Shown here in pieces: positions 16,129-25,955 of a DNA stretch of 64,000 bases. Each line of letters starts with the position of its first letter. Positions within the stretch are counted from its first letter, which is position 1. The position numbers were made by a program, and so were the translations under genes. The notes beneath the pieces were generated by a model, which made no database searches, was not told the origin of the DNA, and was given only the letters and a program-made list of their open reading frames with translations. Origin of the DNA: Flavobacteriales bacterium (GTDB taxonomy: Bacteria; Bacteroidota; Bacteroidia; Flavobacteriales_D; Sanyastnellaceae); the NCBI GenBank assembly GCA_018402085.1, contig JAGYJM010000002.1, forward strand, positions 124,001 to 188,000, read 5' to 3'.

Positions 16129-18190
16129 CAGTGACGTTATTTACCGGTAGCTTACAGGTTTTGTTGAGGCAGACGAAGAGTGTTGAACGATCGGTGAACT
16201 TGCCGTCAAGTAAAGGAAGCGCACCTTCGCTGCCACCCATCAGCAATGCGTTGGGCAGGTAGTGGAGTGCCAGCTCGCGGTGAAGACGTGGTGCCCCATC
16301 CGGACCTGTGACCGCAATTTCATAATAAGGCCAGGTAAGCCAACACATCAGCATAGCCCAGTTGCTGAAATTCTGTCCGTAGTCAAATCCGCCCTGTACA
16401 TTGCGCAGCATTTGCCCGGCCCGCTCGCGGTGAGAGGCATTGTCAAAATAAACCCCCAGTTGCCACAATGCTTTCGCCATACTGGAGTTGGATGCCGGAA
16501 TGACGTTGTCCATTACTTCCTGCTTTCGAGCGATCAACGGGTCGTCAAGGTCACTGGTGAACCAGAACATGCCGCTATCTTCGTCACTGAAATGCTCCGT
16601 TACATATTCGGTGAGCTCGCGGGCGACCTCCAGCCAATGCTCGTCAAAGCTGACCTGGTAGAGCGCAATCAGAGCCTCCAGCGTGAAGCAGTAGTCTTCA
16701 AGATAGCCGTTGATTTTCGCTTCTCCCTTTTTATAACTGTGCCACAAACCGCCATCCTCTCTCCGGCAGTTTGACAGAATAAAGTTCATCGCCTCCTTTG
16801 CCCGCTCGAGGTAAGCGTCTCTGCCCAATACGCGATATGCATCGGCATAGCCTTTGATCATGATTGCATTCCAGGAGGTGAGCTGCTTATCGTCAAGACC
16901 GGGGCGCACACGCTTCGAGCGCGCCTTCATGAGCTGTTCATTGATTTCTTCAAGCCTGATCTTCAATACCCCGGCATCCATCTGATGTTGCTCAGCGTAT
17001 TCAGCAGGGTGAGCCGCGCGCAGGAGGATGTAATTCCCATGCTCCCAGTGTCCGCGGGCATTGACGTTGTAATACTCGGAAGCCAGTGCATAGTCATCGC
17101 CCAGTATTTCTTTCAGCTCTTTTTCCGTCCATACGTAAAACTTACCTTCTTCACCTTCGCTGTCTGCATCGAGTGCACTGTAGAAGCCTCCTTCCGGAGC
17201 GCTCAATTCGCGTTCGGTAAAGGCCAGGGTCTGCTCAATCACGGTGCGGTAGGCAGGTTCATTGTACGCGGCGTAGCCCGCAGCATACAATGAAACGAGT
17301 TGTCCGTTATCGTAGAGCATCTTCTCAAAGTGAGGCACTTTCCAGATTCCGTCTACCGAGTAACGTGCGAATCCACCGCCGATCTGGTCGTAGATTCCGC
17401 CCTGTGCCATTTTGTCGAGTGTGAGGCGTACAAAGCTTTTGACGGCTTCATTTTTGCTCAGATGGCCGTAGTGCAGCAAGAATTCGTAGTTGTTTGGAAG
17501 CGGAAATTTAGGCGCACGGTTCGAACCGCCTTCATCCTGGTCCCAGTGCTTTGACCAGTTTGTGACCATGGTGTCAAGCACGCTGCGTTCAAAGGGTGCG
17601 GAGCCCTCCGCTTTTTCGATCAACTGGCTTTGCTGAATGCCTTTGGTAAGCCTTTCGGCATAGTCTTGCATTTTTTCGGGTTGCTCTTGTTGAATTTCTA
17701 CGAGCGATTCGAGCACTTTCATCCACTGATCAGTCGGGAAGTAGGTGCCGCCGTATACCGGACGTCCGTCTGCGAGGGTAAAACAGTTCAGCGGCCAGCC
17801 ACCTTGCTGGGTCATCAACTGCACGGCATCCATGTAAACCTGATCTACATCAGGGCGTTCTTCACGGTCTACCTTAATGCACACGAAGTGCTGGTTCATG
17901 TACTCCGCAGCGAGCGAATCTTCAAAGGTTTCGCGTTCCATCACATGGCACCAGTGACAGGCACTGTAGCCGATGCTTACCAAAACGAGCTTATTTTCTT
18001 CTTTCGCCTGTTTGAATGCTTCTTCTCCCCAGGGTTTCCAGTTTACCGGGTTGTGGGCATGTTGCAGCAGGTACGGACTGCTTTCATGGATCAGGGCATT
18101 CACTTTCTCTTTACTCATAGCATCCTCGTTATCAGGCGCACCATTGCAGGCACTGAGAAGCAGCAGGCCGACAAAGAACCATCCGTTCAT
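16106..18190 (-). CDS. DUF255 / thioredoxin-fold lipoprotein (YyaL/SPATA20 family)
   Basis: The protein is about 694 residues long when started at Met18190; an ATG at 18199 also exists. A lipoprotein signal ends in LLSAC. The DUF255 thioredoxin-like domain then begins [21 protein letters not shown] and includes the CHWCHVM active-site motif (about residues 78-84) and QGGWPLNCF. The long C-terminal part is an (alpha/alpha)6-type barrel, ending with a second small domain. Most family members are cytoplasmic and of unknown chemistry. The lipid anchor here implies a periplasmic or outer-membrane site. A TAACTTTG element at 18205-18212 fits a promoter just upstream and argues for the later start. 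Confidence 0.88.
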   Translation of the reverse strand: MNGWFFVGLLLLSACNGAPDNEDAMSKEKVNALIHESSPYLLQHAHNPVNWKPWGEEAFKQAKEENKLVLVSIGYSACHWCHVMERETFEDSLAAEYMNQHFVCIKVDREERPDVDQVYMDAVQLMTQQGGWPLNCFTLADGRPVYGGTYFPTDQWMKVLESLVEIQQEQPEKMQDYAERLTKGIQQSQLIEKAEGSAPFERSVLDTMVTNWSKHWDQDEGGSNRAPKFPLPNNYEFLLHYGHLSKNEAVKSFVRLTLDKMAQGGIYDQIGGGFARYSVDGIWKVPHFEKMLYDNGQLVSLYAAGYAAYNEPAYRTVIEQTLAFTERELSAPEGGFYSALDADSEGEEGKFYVWTEKELKEILGDDYALASEYYNVNARGHWEHGNYILLRAAHPAEYAEQHQMDAGVLKIRLEEINEQLMKARSKRVRPGLDDKQLTSWNAIMIKGYADAYRVLGRDAYLERAKEAMNFILSNCRREDGGLWHSYKKGEAKINGYLEDYCFTLEALIALYQVSFDEHWLEVARELTEYVTEHFSDEDSGMFWFTSDLDDPLIARKQEVMDNVIPASNSSMAKALWQLGVYFDNASHRERAGQMLRNVQGGFDYGQNFSNWAMLMCWLTWPYYEIAVTGPDGAPRLHRELALHYLPNALLMGGSEGALPLLDGKFTDRSTLFVCLNKTCKLPVNNVTDALAQMD

Positions 18191-18204
18191 ACGCGTCATT
18201 GCTT

Positions 18205-18212
18205 CAAAGTTA
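18205..18212 (-). promoter_or_regulatory. Promoter -7 element TAACTTTG for the DUF255 gene
   Basis: The minus strand reads TAACTTTG, a match to TAnnTTTG, 14 bases before Met18190 and 5 bases before the alternative ATG at 18199. The spacing favours the 18190 start. Confidence 0.5.
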
Positions 18213-18264
18213 CTAAGCGCATCGGGGCCTCTTTCACGTGTTTTCGAAATGAAGTGAACTGGCG

Positions 18265-18272
18265 TACTTTCG
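18265..18272 (+). promoter_or_regulatory. Possible promoter -7 variant TACTTTCG
   Basis: TACTTTCG is one base from TAnnTTTG and lies 58 bases before the start at 18331. Similar variants occur at 27384-27391 and 29931-29938, also upstream of genes. Weak on its own. Confidence 0.3.
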
Positions 18273-18278
18273 TGTAGC

Positions 18279-18298
18279 CATCCTTCGCTTCTGCGAAG
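18279..18298 (-). repeat. Dispersed GGATG palindrome, copy 4
   Basis: On the minus strand: stem CTTCGC/GCGAAG, loop AGAA, with GATG completing GGATG. It lies in the divergent intergenic region between the DUF255 gene and the 18331 gene. Confidence 0.65.
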
Positions 18299-18330
18299 AA
18301 AAGAAAAGCACCCGCTCAGAAAAGACTGCT

Positions 18331-18765
18331 ATGCACAGATTGTTCACACTTGCACTTGTATTGCTGCCGGTACTCTGCGCAAAAGCGCAGGATGTGAGGG
18401 TGCTTTTAATAGAAGAGGTGGAGCTGCTGGCTGGTACCTCATCTTATGATCACCGCCCCTTTGAGGTTCGATTGAAAGCGGGTAAACGAACGCGACGAAT
18501 CGGCTTGATAGAGGATGAGGATGTGACGGTTGAAGCCCGCATTCGTTTGCGCAGACGAAATAGCCCTGCAACCGATACCACCGGTAAAAAAATTGTGTTG
18601 AAGGTGAAGTACATTTGCAATTGGCGCGGACGTTTGCAAAGAACGCGGCGCACGCAGCAGGTGGAGGTAGGCAAAACCTTCGTGATGGAGGAACGGTTTC
18701 TGTATGATCGTGGCTATTTGAATGGAAAGGTAATTCTGAACAGCGCCTGGCGCATTAAACAGTGA
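18331..18765 (+). CDS. Small secreted protein of unknown function
   Basis: This 144-residue protein has a signal peptide ending AKAQ (about residue 20), followed by a beta-rich, Arg/Lys-rich body (RLKAGKRTRRIGLIEDEDVTVEARIRLRRR). I recognise no family. Its stop codon directly abuts the glyA ATG, so the two are probably one message. A dispersed GGATG palindrome (18375-18394) encodes the end of its signal peptide, CAKAQD, which matches a signal peptidase I site. Confidence 0.65.
   Translation: MHRLFTLALVLLPVLCAKAQDVRVLLIEEVELLAGTSSYDHRPFEVRLKAGKRTRRIGLIEDEDVTVEARIRLRRRNSPATDTTGKKIVLKVKYICNWRGRLQRTRRTQQVEVGKTFVMEERFLYDRGYLNGKVILNSAWRIKQ
18375..18394 (+). repeat. Dispersed GGATG palindrome, copy 5
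   Basis: Stem CTGCGC/GCGCAG, loop AAAA, with GATG completing GGATG. It encodes the signal-peptide end AKAQD of the 18331 gene. Confidence 0.75.
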
Positions 18766-20064
18766 ATGATGACAAGAGATCAATTGGTGTTTGAGTTGAT
18801 TGCGAAAGAAGAAGAACGTCAGATAAACGGACTCGAGCTGATCGCTTCTGAGAACTTCGTGAGCCGGCAGGTGCTGCAGGCTGCGGGCTCAGTGCTGACC
18901 AATAAGTACGCTGAAGGATTACCGGGCAAGCGCTACTATGGCGGATGTGAATTTGTTGACCGGGTAGAGCAACTCGCTATTGATCGTGTCAAGGAGCTCT
19001 TTGGTGCGGTCTGGGCCAACGTGCAACCGCATAGTGGTGCCAACGCGAATGCCGCTGTGATGCTCGCTTGTCTCAAACCGGGTGATCGCATTTTAGGTTT
19101 TGACCTGGCGCACGGCGGCCACCTTACACATGGTTCTCCGGTGAATTATTCCGGCAAGTTGTATGAACCGCATTTTTACGGAGTAGAGAAAGAAACCGGC
19201 CGTATTGACATGGAGAAGGTCGCGCTCAAGGCACACGAAGTAAAACCACAGATGATGATTTGCGGAGCATCGGCCTACAGCCGCGACTGGGACTATGAGC
19301 GTTTCCGTGCCATTGCTGATGAAGTGGGTGCTCTGCTGCTGGCTGATATTTCTCACCCGGCCGGGCTCATTGCCGCGGGCCTGCTGAATGATCCGCTGAA
19401 GCATTGTCATGTAGTGACCACTACCACGCATAAAACACTGCGAGGCCCAAGGGGAGGGTTGATCATGATGGGTGCTGATTTTGAGAATCCGTGGGGCTTA
19501 ACCACGCCGAAAGGAGCTGTGCGCATGATGAGTGCAATGCTTGACAGCGCAGTTTTTCCGGGCATGCAGGGAGGTCCGCTTGAGCATGTGATCGCTGCGA
19601 AGGCGGTGGCCTTCGGTGAAGCACTGGAAGATAATTTCAAGGTTTATTCTGAGCAGGTCATTCGCAATGCTGCTGTGCTCGCTGATGCATTGGTCGAAAA
19701 AGGCTTTGATATCATTTCAGGAGGCACAGATAACCACAGCATGTTGATTGACCTCCGTAATAAAGGGGTCACCGGCAAACTTGCAGAGCATGCACTCGGT
19801 GAAGCGCACATAACGGTGAACAAGAACATGGTGCCTTTTGACGAGCGCTCGCCCTTTGTGACATCGGGTATTCGTATCGGTACTCCTGCAGCCACTACAC
19901 GCGGACTGAATGAGACGGATATGGTGTTGCTTGCGTCATGGATCGATCGGGTGATACGTCAGCCTGAAGACTCCGCATCCCTGAAAGTGGTGGGTGAAGA
20001 AGTACAAGCCAAAATGAAGGGTTATCCGCTCTTCGCGGGCGAAGGTCATTCAGCCGCGGTCTGA
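18766..20064 (+). CDS. glyA: Serine hydroxymethyltransferase
   Basis: GlyA interconverts serine and glycine with transfer of a one-carbon unit to tetrahydrofolate, using PLP. The 432-residue length is normal. The PLP lysine is Lys223 in [16 protein letters not shown]. Other signatures are the N-terminal [26 protein letters not shown] (about 44-60), and the C-terminal [15 protein letters not shown]. Start codons at 18766 and 18769 are adjacent ATGs, and the first directly follows the stop of the preceding gene. Its last 19 bases overlap the 3' end of the convergent OstA-like gene. Confidence 0.97.
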   Translation: MMTRDQLVFELIAKEEERQINGLELIASENFVSRQVLQAAGSVLTNKYAEGLPGKRYYGGCEFVDRVEQLAIDRVKELFGAVWANVQPHSGANANAAVMLACLKPGDRILGFDLAHGGHLTHGSPVNYSGKLYEPHFYGVEKETGRIDMEKVALKAHEVKPQMMICGASAYSRDWDYERFRAIADEVGALLLADISHPAGLIAAGLLNDPLKHCHVVTTTTHKTLRGPRGGLIMMGADFENPWGLTTPKGAVRMMSAMLDSAVFPGMQGGPLEHVIAAKAVAFGEALEDNFKVYSEQVIRNAAVLADALVEKGFDIISGGTDNHSMLIDLRNKGVTGKLAEHALGEAHITVNKNMVPFDERSPFVTSGIRIGTPAATTRGLNETDMVLLASWIDRVIRQPEDSASLKVVGEEVQAKMKGYPLFAGEGHSAAV

Positions 20065-21581
20065 CGTTCACTCCAGGTGAAGATGTCAAAGCGGTTGGTG
20101 GGGCGGTTTTTGGTCTCCCAAAAGAAACCGTCAAGAATTTTGTCGCTTTGCGTGGCTTTGAACGTGGGGTGTAAAGCGCCAGATGGTTTTTCGATCAGTG
20201 CAATGCGTTCAATCTGGCTACCGTTTATATAAATGAACACGTTACTGCAGTCTGCGCGATTCACGCCCATGACCTGATCGTTTTCAGAGGCATCATCTGC
20301 GGGGTAGTAAACGGTTTGTCCATTTCCCCTGACATGAATTTTGCGTAATTGATTATCTGTGAAATAGCCGGTCAGGTCTCGGCCTTTGATTTGGTTATAG
20401 AAGCCCGGCGCCGCTTCAGAGATGATCATGGCACCGCGGTGAATATCGAGTCGTTGAATGCGGCCGTTGAACATGAGAATATCCATTTTATCGCCGCTGA
20501 TCTGGTTTTCTTTTGACCACAAGATAGGACTGCCGAAGAGTCGCAGTGTGCTATCTGCTTCAGCATAGCTCAGTGAATCAGCGACACCTTGCAGGTCATT
20601 TTTGTAAAACTTCACGCGCTGAAAAGCGCGGATGCGACGGTCTCCTGAGCTGTCAGGAGAGGCGAGCAGGGTGTCAGCGTGCAAGAACAAACTGTCAGTG
20701 TCAAAAAACTGCACCATTTCAGCGCGTTGGGTAACCAGTGATTCATCGCGGCTGTCATCGTGCCAGCCGTATTCTCCGGTGATCAGGTAATTGCTTGTGG
20801 TGTCTCTGATGGCGACGTTTCGAAATACCTCTCCGTAGCCGCGCTTGCCTTCGAAATAGATGCTGTCGCCTTCGAGGTAGGTGGTACTCGAAAGAATGCG
20901 GGCATGATTGGTGAACTGGCACACTTCAGATTGAGTATTGTACCATCCACGTGTGCAGTCAATGTGGGTGTTGTCAGAGACAATGGTGGTAGGACCAAAG
21001 AAGAAAGCAGTTTCAGACCGGGCGTTGTAGCGCAGGGTATCTGATCTTACTTCATACTCCGGGTTGGTGAGTACTACCTTGTCACGAAAGGAGAAAAACT
21101 CGCTTTCACTCTCATAATATCCTTGTTCGCTGGTAAGTCGGTTGTCGTTTTCACTCGAAGTGATGGTACCCCCATTGTAGTAGTTGGCCACCTTGGTTTC
21201 GAGGTCATAGTCGAGGATTTCGGTGATGAGCAGGCGGTCTTTATCAGTCAGTCTGATGTTGTCACGCAGGAGAGCCATTTTTTGGCTGTTGTCAAGGTAG
21301 AGGCGGTCACTGAATAGTTTGAGGCTATCTCCCTGTACAACACGAACATTGCTATAGGCTTCGAAGTCGCCTGATTTGAAACGCCAGGCGCTATCACAGT
21401 ACATGACGGCCTTTTTGTACTGTAGTTGTACATTTCCGATCAGGCGGTCAGCATCGGTGATGTTTTGGTCAAAAAGGATGCGATCGGCGTTGAGGATTTT
21501 GACTTGCGTTTTTTCCTGCGCCCATCCTGTGCTTTTGCACAGAAAAAAGAACATGGCTAAAAAAAGAGACAATCGCATCAT
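20046..21581 (-). CDS. OstA/LptA-like envelope protein
   Basis: This 511-residue protein has a signal peptide (ends TGWAQE, about residue 22). Tandem OstA/LptA-type beta-jellyroll repeats follow, seen as recurring [57 protein letters not shown] units. In proteobacteria such domains carry lipopolysaccharide to the outer membrane; Bacteroidota have several long forms of this kind. It lies 17 bases after purA as the last gene of that operon and overlaps convergent glyA by 19 bases. A role in lipopolysaccharide transport is inferred from the fold only. Two dispersed palindromes (20615-20634 and 21523-21542) fall within it. Confidence 0.82.
   Translation of the reverse strand: MMRLSLFLAMFFFLCKSTGWAQEKTQVKILNADRILFDQNITDADRLIGNVQLQYKKAVMYCDSAWRFKSGDFEAYSNVRVVQGDSLKLFSDRLYLDNSQKMALLRDNIRLTDKDRLLITEILDYDLETKVANYYNGGTITSSENDNRLTSEQGYYESESEFFSFRDKVVLTNPEYEVRSDTLRYNARSETAFFFGPTTIVSDNTHIDCTRGWYNTQSEVCQFTNHARILSSTTYLEGDSIYFEGKRGYGEVFRNVAIRDTTSNYLITGEYGWHDDSRDESLVTQRAEMVQFFDTDSLFLHADTLLASPDSSGDRRIRAFQRVKFYKNDLQGVADSLSYAEADSTLRLFGSPILWSKENQISGDKMDILMFNGRIQRLDIHRGAMIISEAAPGFYNQIKGRDLTGYFTDNQLRKIHVRGNGQTVYYPADDASENDQVMGVNRADCSNVFIYINGSQIERIALIEKPSGALHPTFKATQSDKILDGFFWETKNRPTNRFDIFTWSERQTAAE
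20615..20634 (+). repeat. Dispersed GGATG palindrome, copy 6
   Basis: Stem CGCGCT/AGCGCG, loop GAAA, with GATG completing GGATG. It is antisense to the OstA-like gene and encodes IRAFQR there. Confidence 0.65.
21523..21542 (-). repeat. Dispersed GGATG palindrome, copy 7
   Basis: On the minus strand: stem CTGTGC/GCACAG, loop AAAA, with GATG completing GGATG. It encodes the signal-peptide end CKSTGW of the OstA-like protein. Both stem arms change together relative to other copies (GCG/CGC to GTG/CAC). Confidence 0.7.
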
Positions 21582-21598
21582 AAGCGTCAGCCTTGCCG

Positions 21599-22882
21599 TC
21601 AGGCCATGGCGCTTTCGCGGCGGATGGTTTGCGAGCGATCAGGACCCACCGATACAACGCGAATCGGTACTTTCAATTGCGCCTCGAGGTATTCGATATA
21701 CTGCTCAAGCGCAGCCGGTAGGTTTCCGGCACTTCTAATACCTGTGAGGTCATCTCGCCATCCGGGCATGGTGATGAACACGGGTTCAATCTCTTCAGGG
21801 TCTATGCTGTAAGGCAAGTGATCGATCTCTTCACCCCGGTAGCGATAGTGCGTGCATACCTTGATTTCGTTGAACACACTGAGTACATCCGCTTTTGTCA
21901 TGATCAGGTCTGTCACGCCATTGATCATCACCGCATATTTTAATGCGGGTAGGTCAATCCAGCCACAACGACGGGGCCTACCGGTAGTGGCTCCAAACTC
22001 AGCGCCTTCTTTTCGCAGGGTTTCTCCGGTGTCATCGTGCAATTCAGTAGGAAAGGGGCCGCTGCCTACGCGGGTGCAGTATGCTTTGAAAATGCCAAAG
22101 ACTTTACCTATGCGGTTAGGGGCAATACCGAGTCCGGTACAGGCGCCCGCAGCTACGGTGTTTGAAGAAGTAACGAAGGGATACGATCCGAAGTCAATGT
22201 CGAGCAGTGACCCTTGTGCACCTTCTGCGAGAATGCGCTGTTTGTTATCGAGCTCTCGGTTGAGGTAGTGTTCACTGTCAATGAAAGACATGGTGCGCAG
22301 AAACTCAATGCTCGCCAGCCATTCTTGTTCGAGCGGTTCGAGTTCGAAATTGAAATCATTGTAATGCGAAAGCAGCCGGAGGTGCTTTTTCTTGAGGTGT
22401 TCGTACTTTTCACTGAAGCGGTCACTAATGACATCTCCTATGCGGAGCCCATTGCGGCCGGTTTTATCCATGTAAGTAGGTCCGATGCCTTTGAGAGTCG
22501 ATCCGATTTTACCGGTTCCTTTCTCTTTTTCGGAAGCCGCGTCGAGCAGTCGGTGAGTGGGAAGAATCACGTGTGCCTTGCGAGATATGAGGAGCTGTTC
22601 GCGAATGTTAACATGATGGGGCAAGAGTTCTTCTACTTCACGTTGAAAAATAACCGGGTCAATGACGACACCGTTACCGACGACATTTTTTTTGGAAGGG
22701 TGGAAGATACCTGAAGGGATGGTGTGCAAGACGTGCTTATGCCCTTCAAACTCGAGGGTGTGCCCGGCGTTGGGGCCGCCTTGAAAACGTGCGATGATGC
22801 TGTAGTCAGGCGTGATGACATCAACAATTTTGCCTTTGCCTTCATCGCCCCATTGCAGACCGAGTAGGATATCAACTTTCAT
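21599..22882 (-). CDS. purA: Adenylosuccinate synthetase
   Basis: PurA joins IMP and aspartate with GTP to give adenylosuccinate, the first committed step to AMP. The 427-residue protein begins with the P-loop-like GLQWGDEGKGKIVD (residues 8-21), then PNAGHT (about 38-43), and has GIGPTYMDK and the C-terminal SVGPDRSQTI, all diagnostic. It starts 1 base after the STAS gene stop. Together with fur and rel upstream it forms a compact unit. guaB, the competing IMP-consuming enzyme, lies 11 kb away on the same strand. Confidence 0.97.
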   Translation of the reverse strand: MKVDILLGLQWGDEGKGKIVDVITPDYSIIARFQGGPNAGHTLEFEGHKHVLHTIPSGIFHPSKKNVVGNGVVIDPVIFQREVEELLPHHVNIREQLLISRKAHVILPTHRLLDAASEKEKGTGKIGSTLKGIGPTYMDKTGRNGLRIGDVISDRFSEKYEHLKKKHLRLLSHYNDFNFELEPLEQEWLASIEFLRTMSFIDSEHYLNRELDNKQRILAEGAQGSLLDIDFGSYPFVTSSNTVAAGACTGLGIAPNRIGKVFGIFKAYCTRVGSGPFPTELHDDTGETLRKEGAEFGATTGRPRRCGWIDLPALKYAVMINGVTDLIMTKADVLSVFNEIKVCTHYRYRGEEIDHLPYSIDPEEIEPVFITMPGWRDDLTGIRSAGNLPAALEQYIEYLEAQLKVPIRVVSVGPDRSQTIRRESAMA

Positions 22883-22883
22883 A

Positions 22884-23228
22884 TCAATTCAGAGATTGGA
22901 GTCCCTCTTCGATTGAGGGGTAAATAGTGAGAAGGGCATTGAGTTTAATGACATTCAGCAATTCGGTGATGCGATCAGGAACACGGGTGAACACGACCCT
23001 TGCGCCAGACTCGTTCATTGCAGCTATGCCGCGCACAATGGCATTGATACCGCTGCTGTTGAGGTATTCGAGCCCCTTCAAATCAATGACAAAGTCTTTT
23101 TTTCCATTCCGGAGAGCATCCTGGATATTTGCCCTGAAGTCGTTGTGGTTTTCTACTTCAACGAACCTTCCGGAGAGTTTGATCACCCGGCAGTCTTGTT
23201 CTTCATAGCTGTGAATTTCTGCACTCAT
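22884..23228 (-). CDS. STAS-domain protein (anti-sigma factor antagonist-like)
   Basis: This 114-residue single-domain protein has the STAS pattern: a beta-alpha-beta fold with [27 protein letters not shown] near residues 48-74. The conserved Ser (in NSSG) is the site phosphorylated in SpoIIAA-type antagonists. It probably takes part in a partner-switching pathway that controls a sigma factor or another regulator, but no partner kinase or sigma factor is visible nearby. It overlaps the fur stop by 4 bases and is followed by purA after 1 base. Confidence 0.9.
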   Translation of the reverse strand: MSAEIHSYEEQDCRVIKLSGRFVEVENHNDFRANIQDALRNGKKDFVIDLKGLEYLNSSGINAIVRGIAAMNESGARVVFTRVPDRITELLNVIKLNALLTIYPSIEEGLQSLN

Positions 23229-23668
23229 TCTTTGTTCTCTTTTCGCTGAGCGTAAAAATTCAGCGAGTGGTGCAGGATTTCAATTCCGAAGATTTCTTCA
23301 AGGGTCGATTTAATCTGCTGGATTCTGGGGTCACAGAATTCGAGTACTTCGCCGCTGTCAGTCAGGATGATATGGTCATGCTGCTGGTTTTGATGTGATT
23401 TTTCGAACTGCGCGAGGTTTTTGCCGAATTGGTGTTTGCGCACAAGGCTGCATGCCAGCAGCAATTCGATGGTGTTGTACAGGGTGGCCCTCGAAACCCG
23501 GTAATTCTTATTCTTCATATGTACGTACAGAGACTCGATGTCGAAGTGACCTTCGAATTCGTAGATCTCGCGAAGAATCGCGAACCGCTCAGGCGTCTTC
23601 CGGTGGCCGTTTTTTTCGAGGTAGGCCGAGAAGATGTCTTTGACTTTTTCCTGAATATCTTCGTGCAT
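23225..23668 (-). CDS. fur: Fur-family metal-dependent transcriptional regulator
   Basis: This 147-residue protein has a winged-helix domain ([30 protein letters not shown]..., [23 protein letters not shown]). The dimerisation domain contains the metal-site segment [20 protein letters not shown]. The paired CxxC motifs that bind structural zinc in many Fur proteins are missing; only scattered cysteines are seen. It could equally be a Zur- or PerR-like paralogue, so the metal is not settled. A TAATTTTG promoter element lies at 23689-23696. Its neighbours are the STAS gene (4-base overlap) and purA downstream, and rel/spoT upstream. Confidence 0.88.
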   Translation of the reverse strand: MHEDIQEKVKDIFSAYLEKNGHRKTPERFAILREIYEFEGHFDIESLYVHMKNKNYRVSRATLYNTIELLLACSLVRKHQFGKNLAQFEKSHQNQQHDHIILTDSGEVLEFCDPRIQQIKSTLEEIFGIEILHHSLNFYAQRKENKE

Positions 23669-23688
23669 AGGCAGCTAGGGCCAAAAAG

Positions 23689-23696
23689 CAAAATTA
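23689..23696 (-). promoter_or_regulatory. Promoter -7 element TAATTTTG before fur
   Basis: The minus strand reads TAATTTTG, a full match to TAnnTTTG, about 21 bases before the fur ATG in the only sizeable gap (59 bases) of this gene cluster. It may start an internal fur-STAS-purA message. Confidence 0.55.
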
Positions 23697-23727
23697 GGGA
23701 AAAAGCGTGTCTTTATCTTTATAGCGG

Positions 23728-25947
23728 TCAGGCCATCTGGCCGGGTTCCATGCGTTGCACATTCAGCACGCCCTCCACATTTCGGAGTTTGTCAATCATT
23801 ACGTGCAAGTGTTCGGTATCGTGCACCTGAACCCGGACGAGCCCGTCAAAAATACCGTCGTTCGATTCAAAGCTGATCGCCTTCATATTGACGTTCATAT
23901 CAGAAGAGATGATGTTGGTGATGCGCTGCACCAAGCCCACGTCGTCAATTCCGGAGAACTGAACGGTAACTTCGAAGTGCTCAAGCTCTTTGCTCGCCCA
24001 GCGTGTTTTAATCACACGGTAGGCGTAGTTGCTCAGAAGCTGCGTAGCATTAGGGCAGTTCACCCTGTGCACCTTGATCTCGCCGTTAACGGTTACAAAA
24101 CCGAAGACGTCGTCACCCGGGATGGGGTTGCAGCAGCGGGCGAGGGTATAATCCATGCGCTGTGCCTCATCGCCGATGAGCAGCACTTCTTTTTTGCCGG
24201 GTACAGGAGCCATGACGCTTTTGGTGTCCTGTCGTTTCTGCTGCGAGGCATCACGCTTTTTGAAAGAAAGTCGCCCTCCGTCAACGGTGAAACCTTTAAG
24301 CTTCTTAATGTCAATATTTCCTTTGGCAATGCGGTAGTAAAGTTCAGTAGCTGTCTCTACGTCATAGTGATCCTGTAAGGCGTTGATGTTCACGCTGAGA
24401 AAGCTGGCGCCAATATTCTTGAACTTTCGACGCAGGGTATCTTTTCCCTCAGCAGCCACTTTTTTGCGCTCTTCTTTGAGGGCTTGCTTGATCTTTTGCT
24501 TGGCGCGAGCGGTGACCACATAGCTGAGCCAGTCTTCTTTCGGGGTTTGCTTTTTGGAGACGATGATTTCAACCTGGTCACCACTGCGCAGCTCGTGACT
24601 CAGGGGAACGAGCTTGTGATTGACCTTTGCTCCGATGCACTGCGACCCTACCTGAGAGTGGATATGAAAAGCGAAATCGAGTGCTTTGGCGCCCTTGGGA
24701 AGGGTTTTGAGATCACCGTTGGGGGTGAAGATGTAGATTTCTTCACTGAAAAGATTGAGTTTAAAGTCATCAATGAATGCAAGCGCATCATCTTCGTGGC
24801 TTTCGAGCACTTCTCTAATTTGTGCGAGCCAGTTATCAAGATTGTGCTCTGCAGATTCAGTGTCTCCTTTATAGCGCCAGTGCGCTGCGAAGCCTTTCTC
24901 CGCTATATTGTCCATGCGACGTGAGCGGATCTGCACTTCGACCCATTTGCCGGTCGGACTCATGACGGTGGTGTGCAGTGATTCGTAACCATTTCCTTTC
25001 GGAATGGAGATCCAGTCGCGGAGGCGATCGGGGTTGGGTTGGTAGAAGTCAGTGACGATCGAGTAAACTTTCCAGGCTTCGGCTTTTTCCTGTTCAATGG
25101 GCGTGTCAACGATGATTCGGATAGCGAAGACGTCATAGATGTCTTCATAACGCACCTGTTTCTTTTGCATTTTGCTCCAGATCGAGAAGATGCTTTTGGT
25201 GCGCCCTTTGATTTCATAATCAATTCTTTCGGCATCAAGCGCTTTGCGGATGGGCACTGCAAATTTGTTGATGAAGCGGGTACGTACGGCTTTGGTTTTA
25301 GCCAGTTTTGCGGAGATTTCCTGGTATTGCTCGGGTTCTTTATACTTGAGCGAGAGGTCTTCAAGCTCAGTTTTGATATTGTACAAGCCCAGACGGTGAG
25401 CGAGAGGGGCATACATGAAGAGGGTTTCTGAAGCGATCTTCAATTGTTTCTCCCGCGCCATGTGATCAAGGGTGCGCATGTTGTGCAAACGGTCAGCAAT
25501 CTTGATCAGGATCACCCGAATGTCGTCAGAGAGGGTCAGCAGCATCTTGCGGAAGTTCTCTGCCTGCATCGAGGAGGTCTGGTCAAAGACACCCGAAATT
25601 TTCGTCAATCCGTCAATGATCCTGCGCTCTTTCTTGCCAAAAAGGTTTTGGATGTCATCGAGGGTGATGTAGGTGTCTTCAACGGTGTCATGCAAGAGTG
25701 CGCACACGATCGAGGTTGTGTCTAAGCCCACTTCTTCAGCGCAAATGCGCGCCACGGCGATGGGGTGATAGATGTAAGGTTCTCCTGATTTTCGGCGCAT
25801 TTCTTTGTGCGCCTCCAATGCAAGATTAAAGGCTTTACGGATGCGCCGGCGATCCTGCGGTGACCTTGACCGTGTCGCAGCGCGTAACAAACCTCGATAG
25901 CGGCGAAGGATTTCCTTCTTTTCGGCTTCCGTATCCCGTTCCACCAT
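23728..25947 (-). CDS. rel: Bifunctional (p)ppGpp synthetase/hydrolase (RelA/SpoT family)
   Basis: This 739-residue protein has all four domains in order. The HD hydrolase (about 40-200) shows HPIAVARICAEEVGLDTTSIVCALLHDTVEDT. The synthetase (about 230-345) shows IKGRTKSIFSI..KM, then RLRDWISIPKGNGYESLHTTV and WVEVQIRS. A TGS domain (about 395-455) and a C-terminal ACT domain (about 660-735) follow. The intact HD motif and the RLRD version of the RxKD motif point to the bifunctional rather than the synthetase-only class. It controls the stringent response in the cytoplasm. It follows fahA after 8 bases. Confidence 0.96.
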   Translation of the reverse strand: MVERDTEAEKKEILRRYRGLLRAATRSRSPQDRRRIRKAFNLALEAHKEMRRKSGEPYIYHPIAVARICAEEVGLDTTSIVCALLHDTVEDTYITLDDIQNLFGKKERRIIDGLTKISGVFDQTSSMQAENFRKMLLTLSDDIRVILIKIADRLHNMRTLDHMAREKQLKIASETLFMYAPLAHRLGLYNIKTELEDLSLKYKEPEQYQEISAKLAKTKAVRTRFINKFAVPIRKALDAERIDYEIKGRTKSIFSIWSKMQKKQVRYEDIYDVFAIRIIVDTPIEQEKAEAWKVYSIVTDFYQPNPDRLRDWISIPKGNGYESLHTTVMSPTGKWVEVQIRSRRMDNIAEKGFAAHWRYKGDTESAEHNLDNWLAQIREVLESHEDDALAFIDDFKLNLFSEEIYIFTPNGDLKTLPKGAKALDFAFHIHSQVGSQCIGAKVNHKLVPLSHELRSGDQVEIIVSKKQTPKEDWLSYVVTARAKQKIKQALKEERKKVAAEGKDTLRRKFKNIGASFLSVNINALQDHYDVETATELYYRIAKGNIDIKKLKGFTVDGGRLSFKKRDASQQKRQDTKSVMAPVPGKKEVLLIGDEAQRMDYTLARCCNPIPGDDVFGFVTVNGEIKVHRVNCPNATQLLSNYAYRVIKTRWASKELEHFEVTVQFSGIDDVGLVQRITNIISSDMNVNMKAISFESNDGIFDGLVRVQVHDTEHLHVMIDKLRNVEGVLNVQRMEPGQMA

Positions 25948-25955
25948 AGCGTGTA

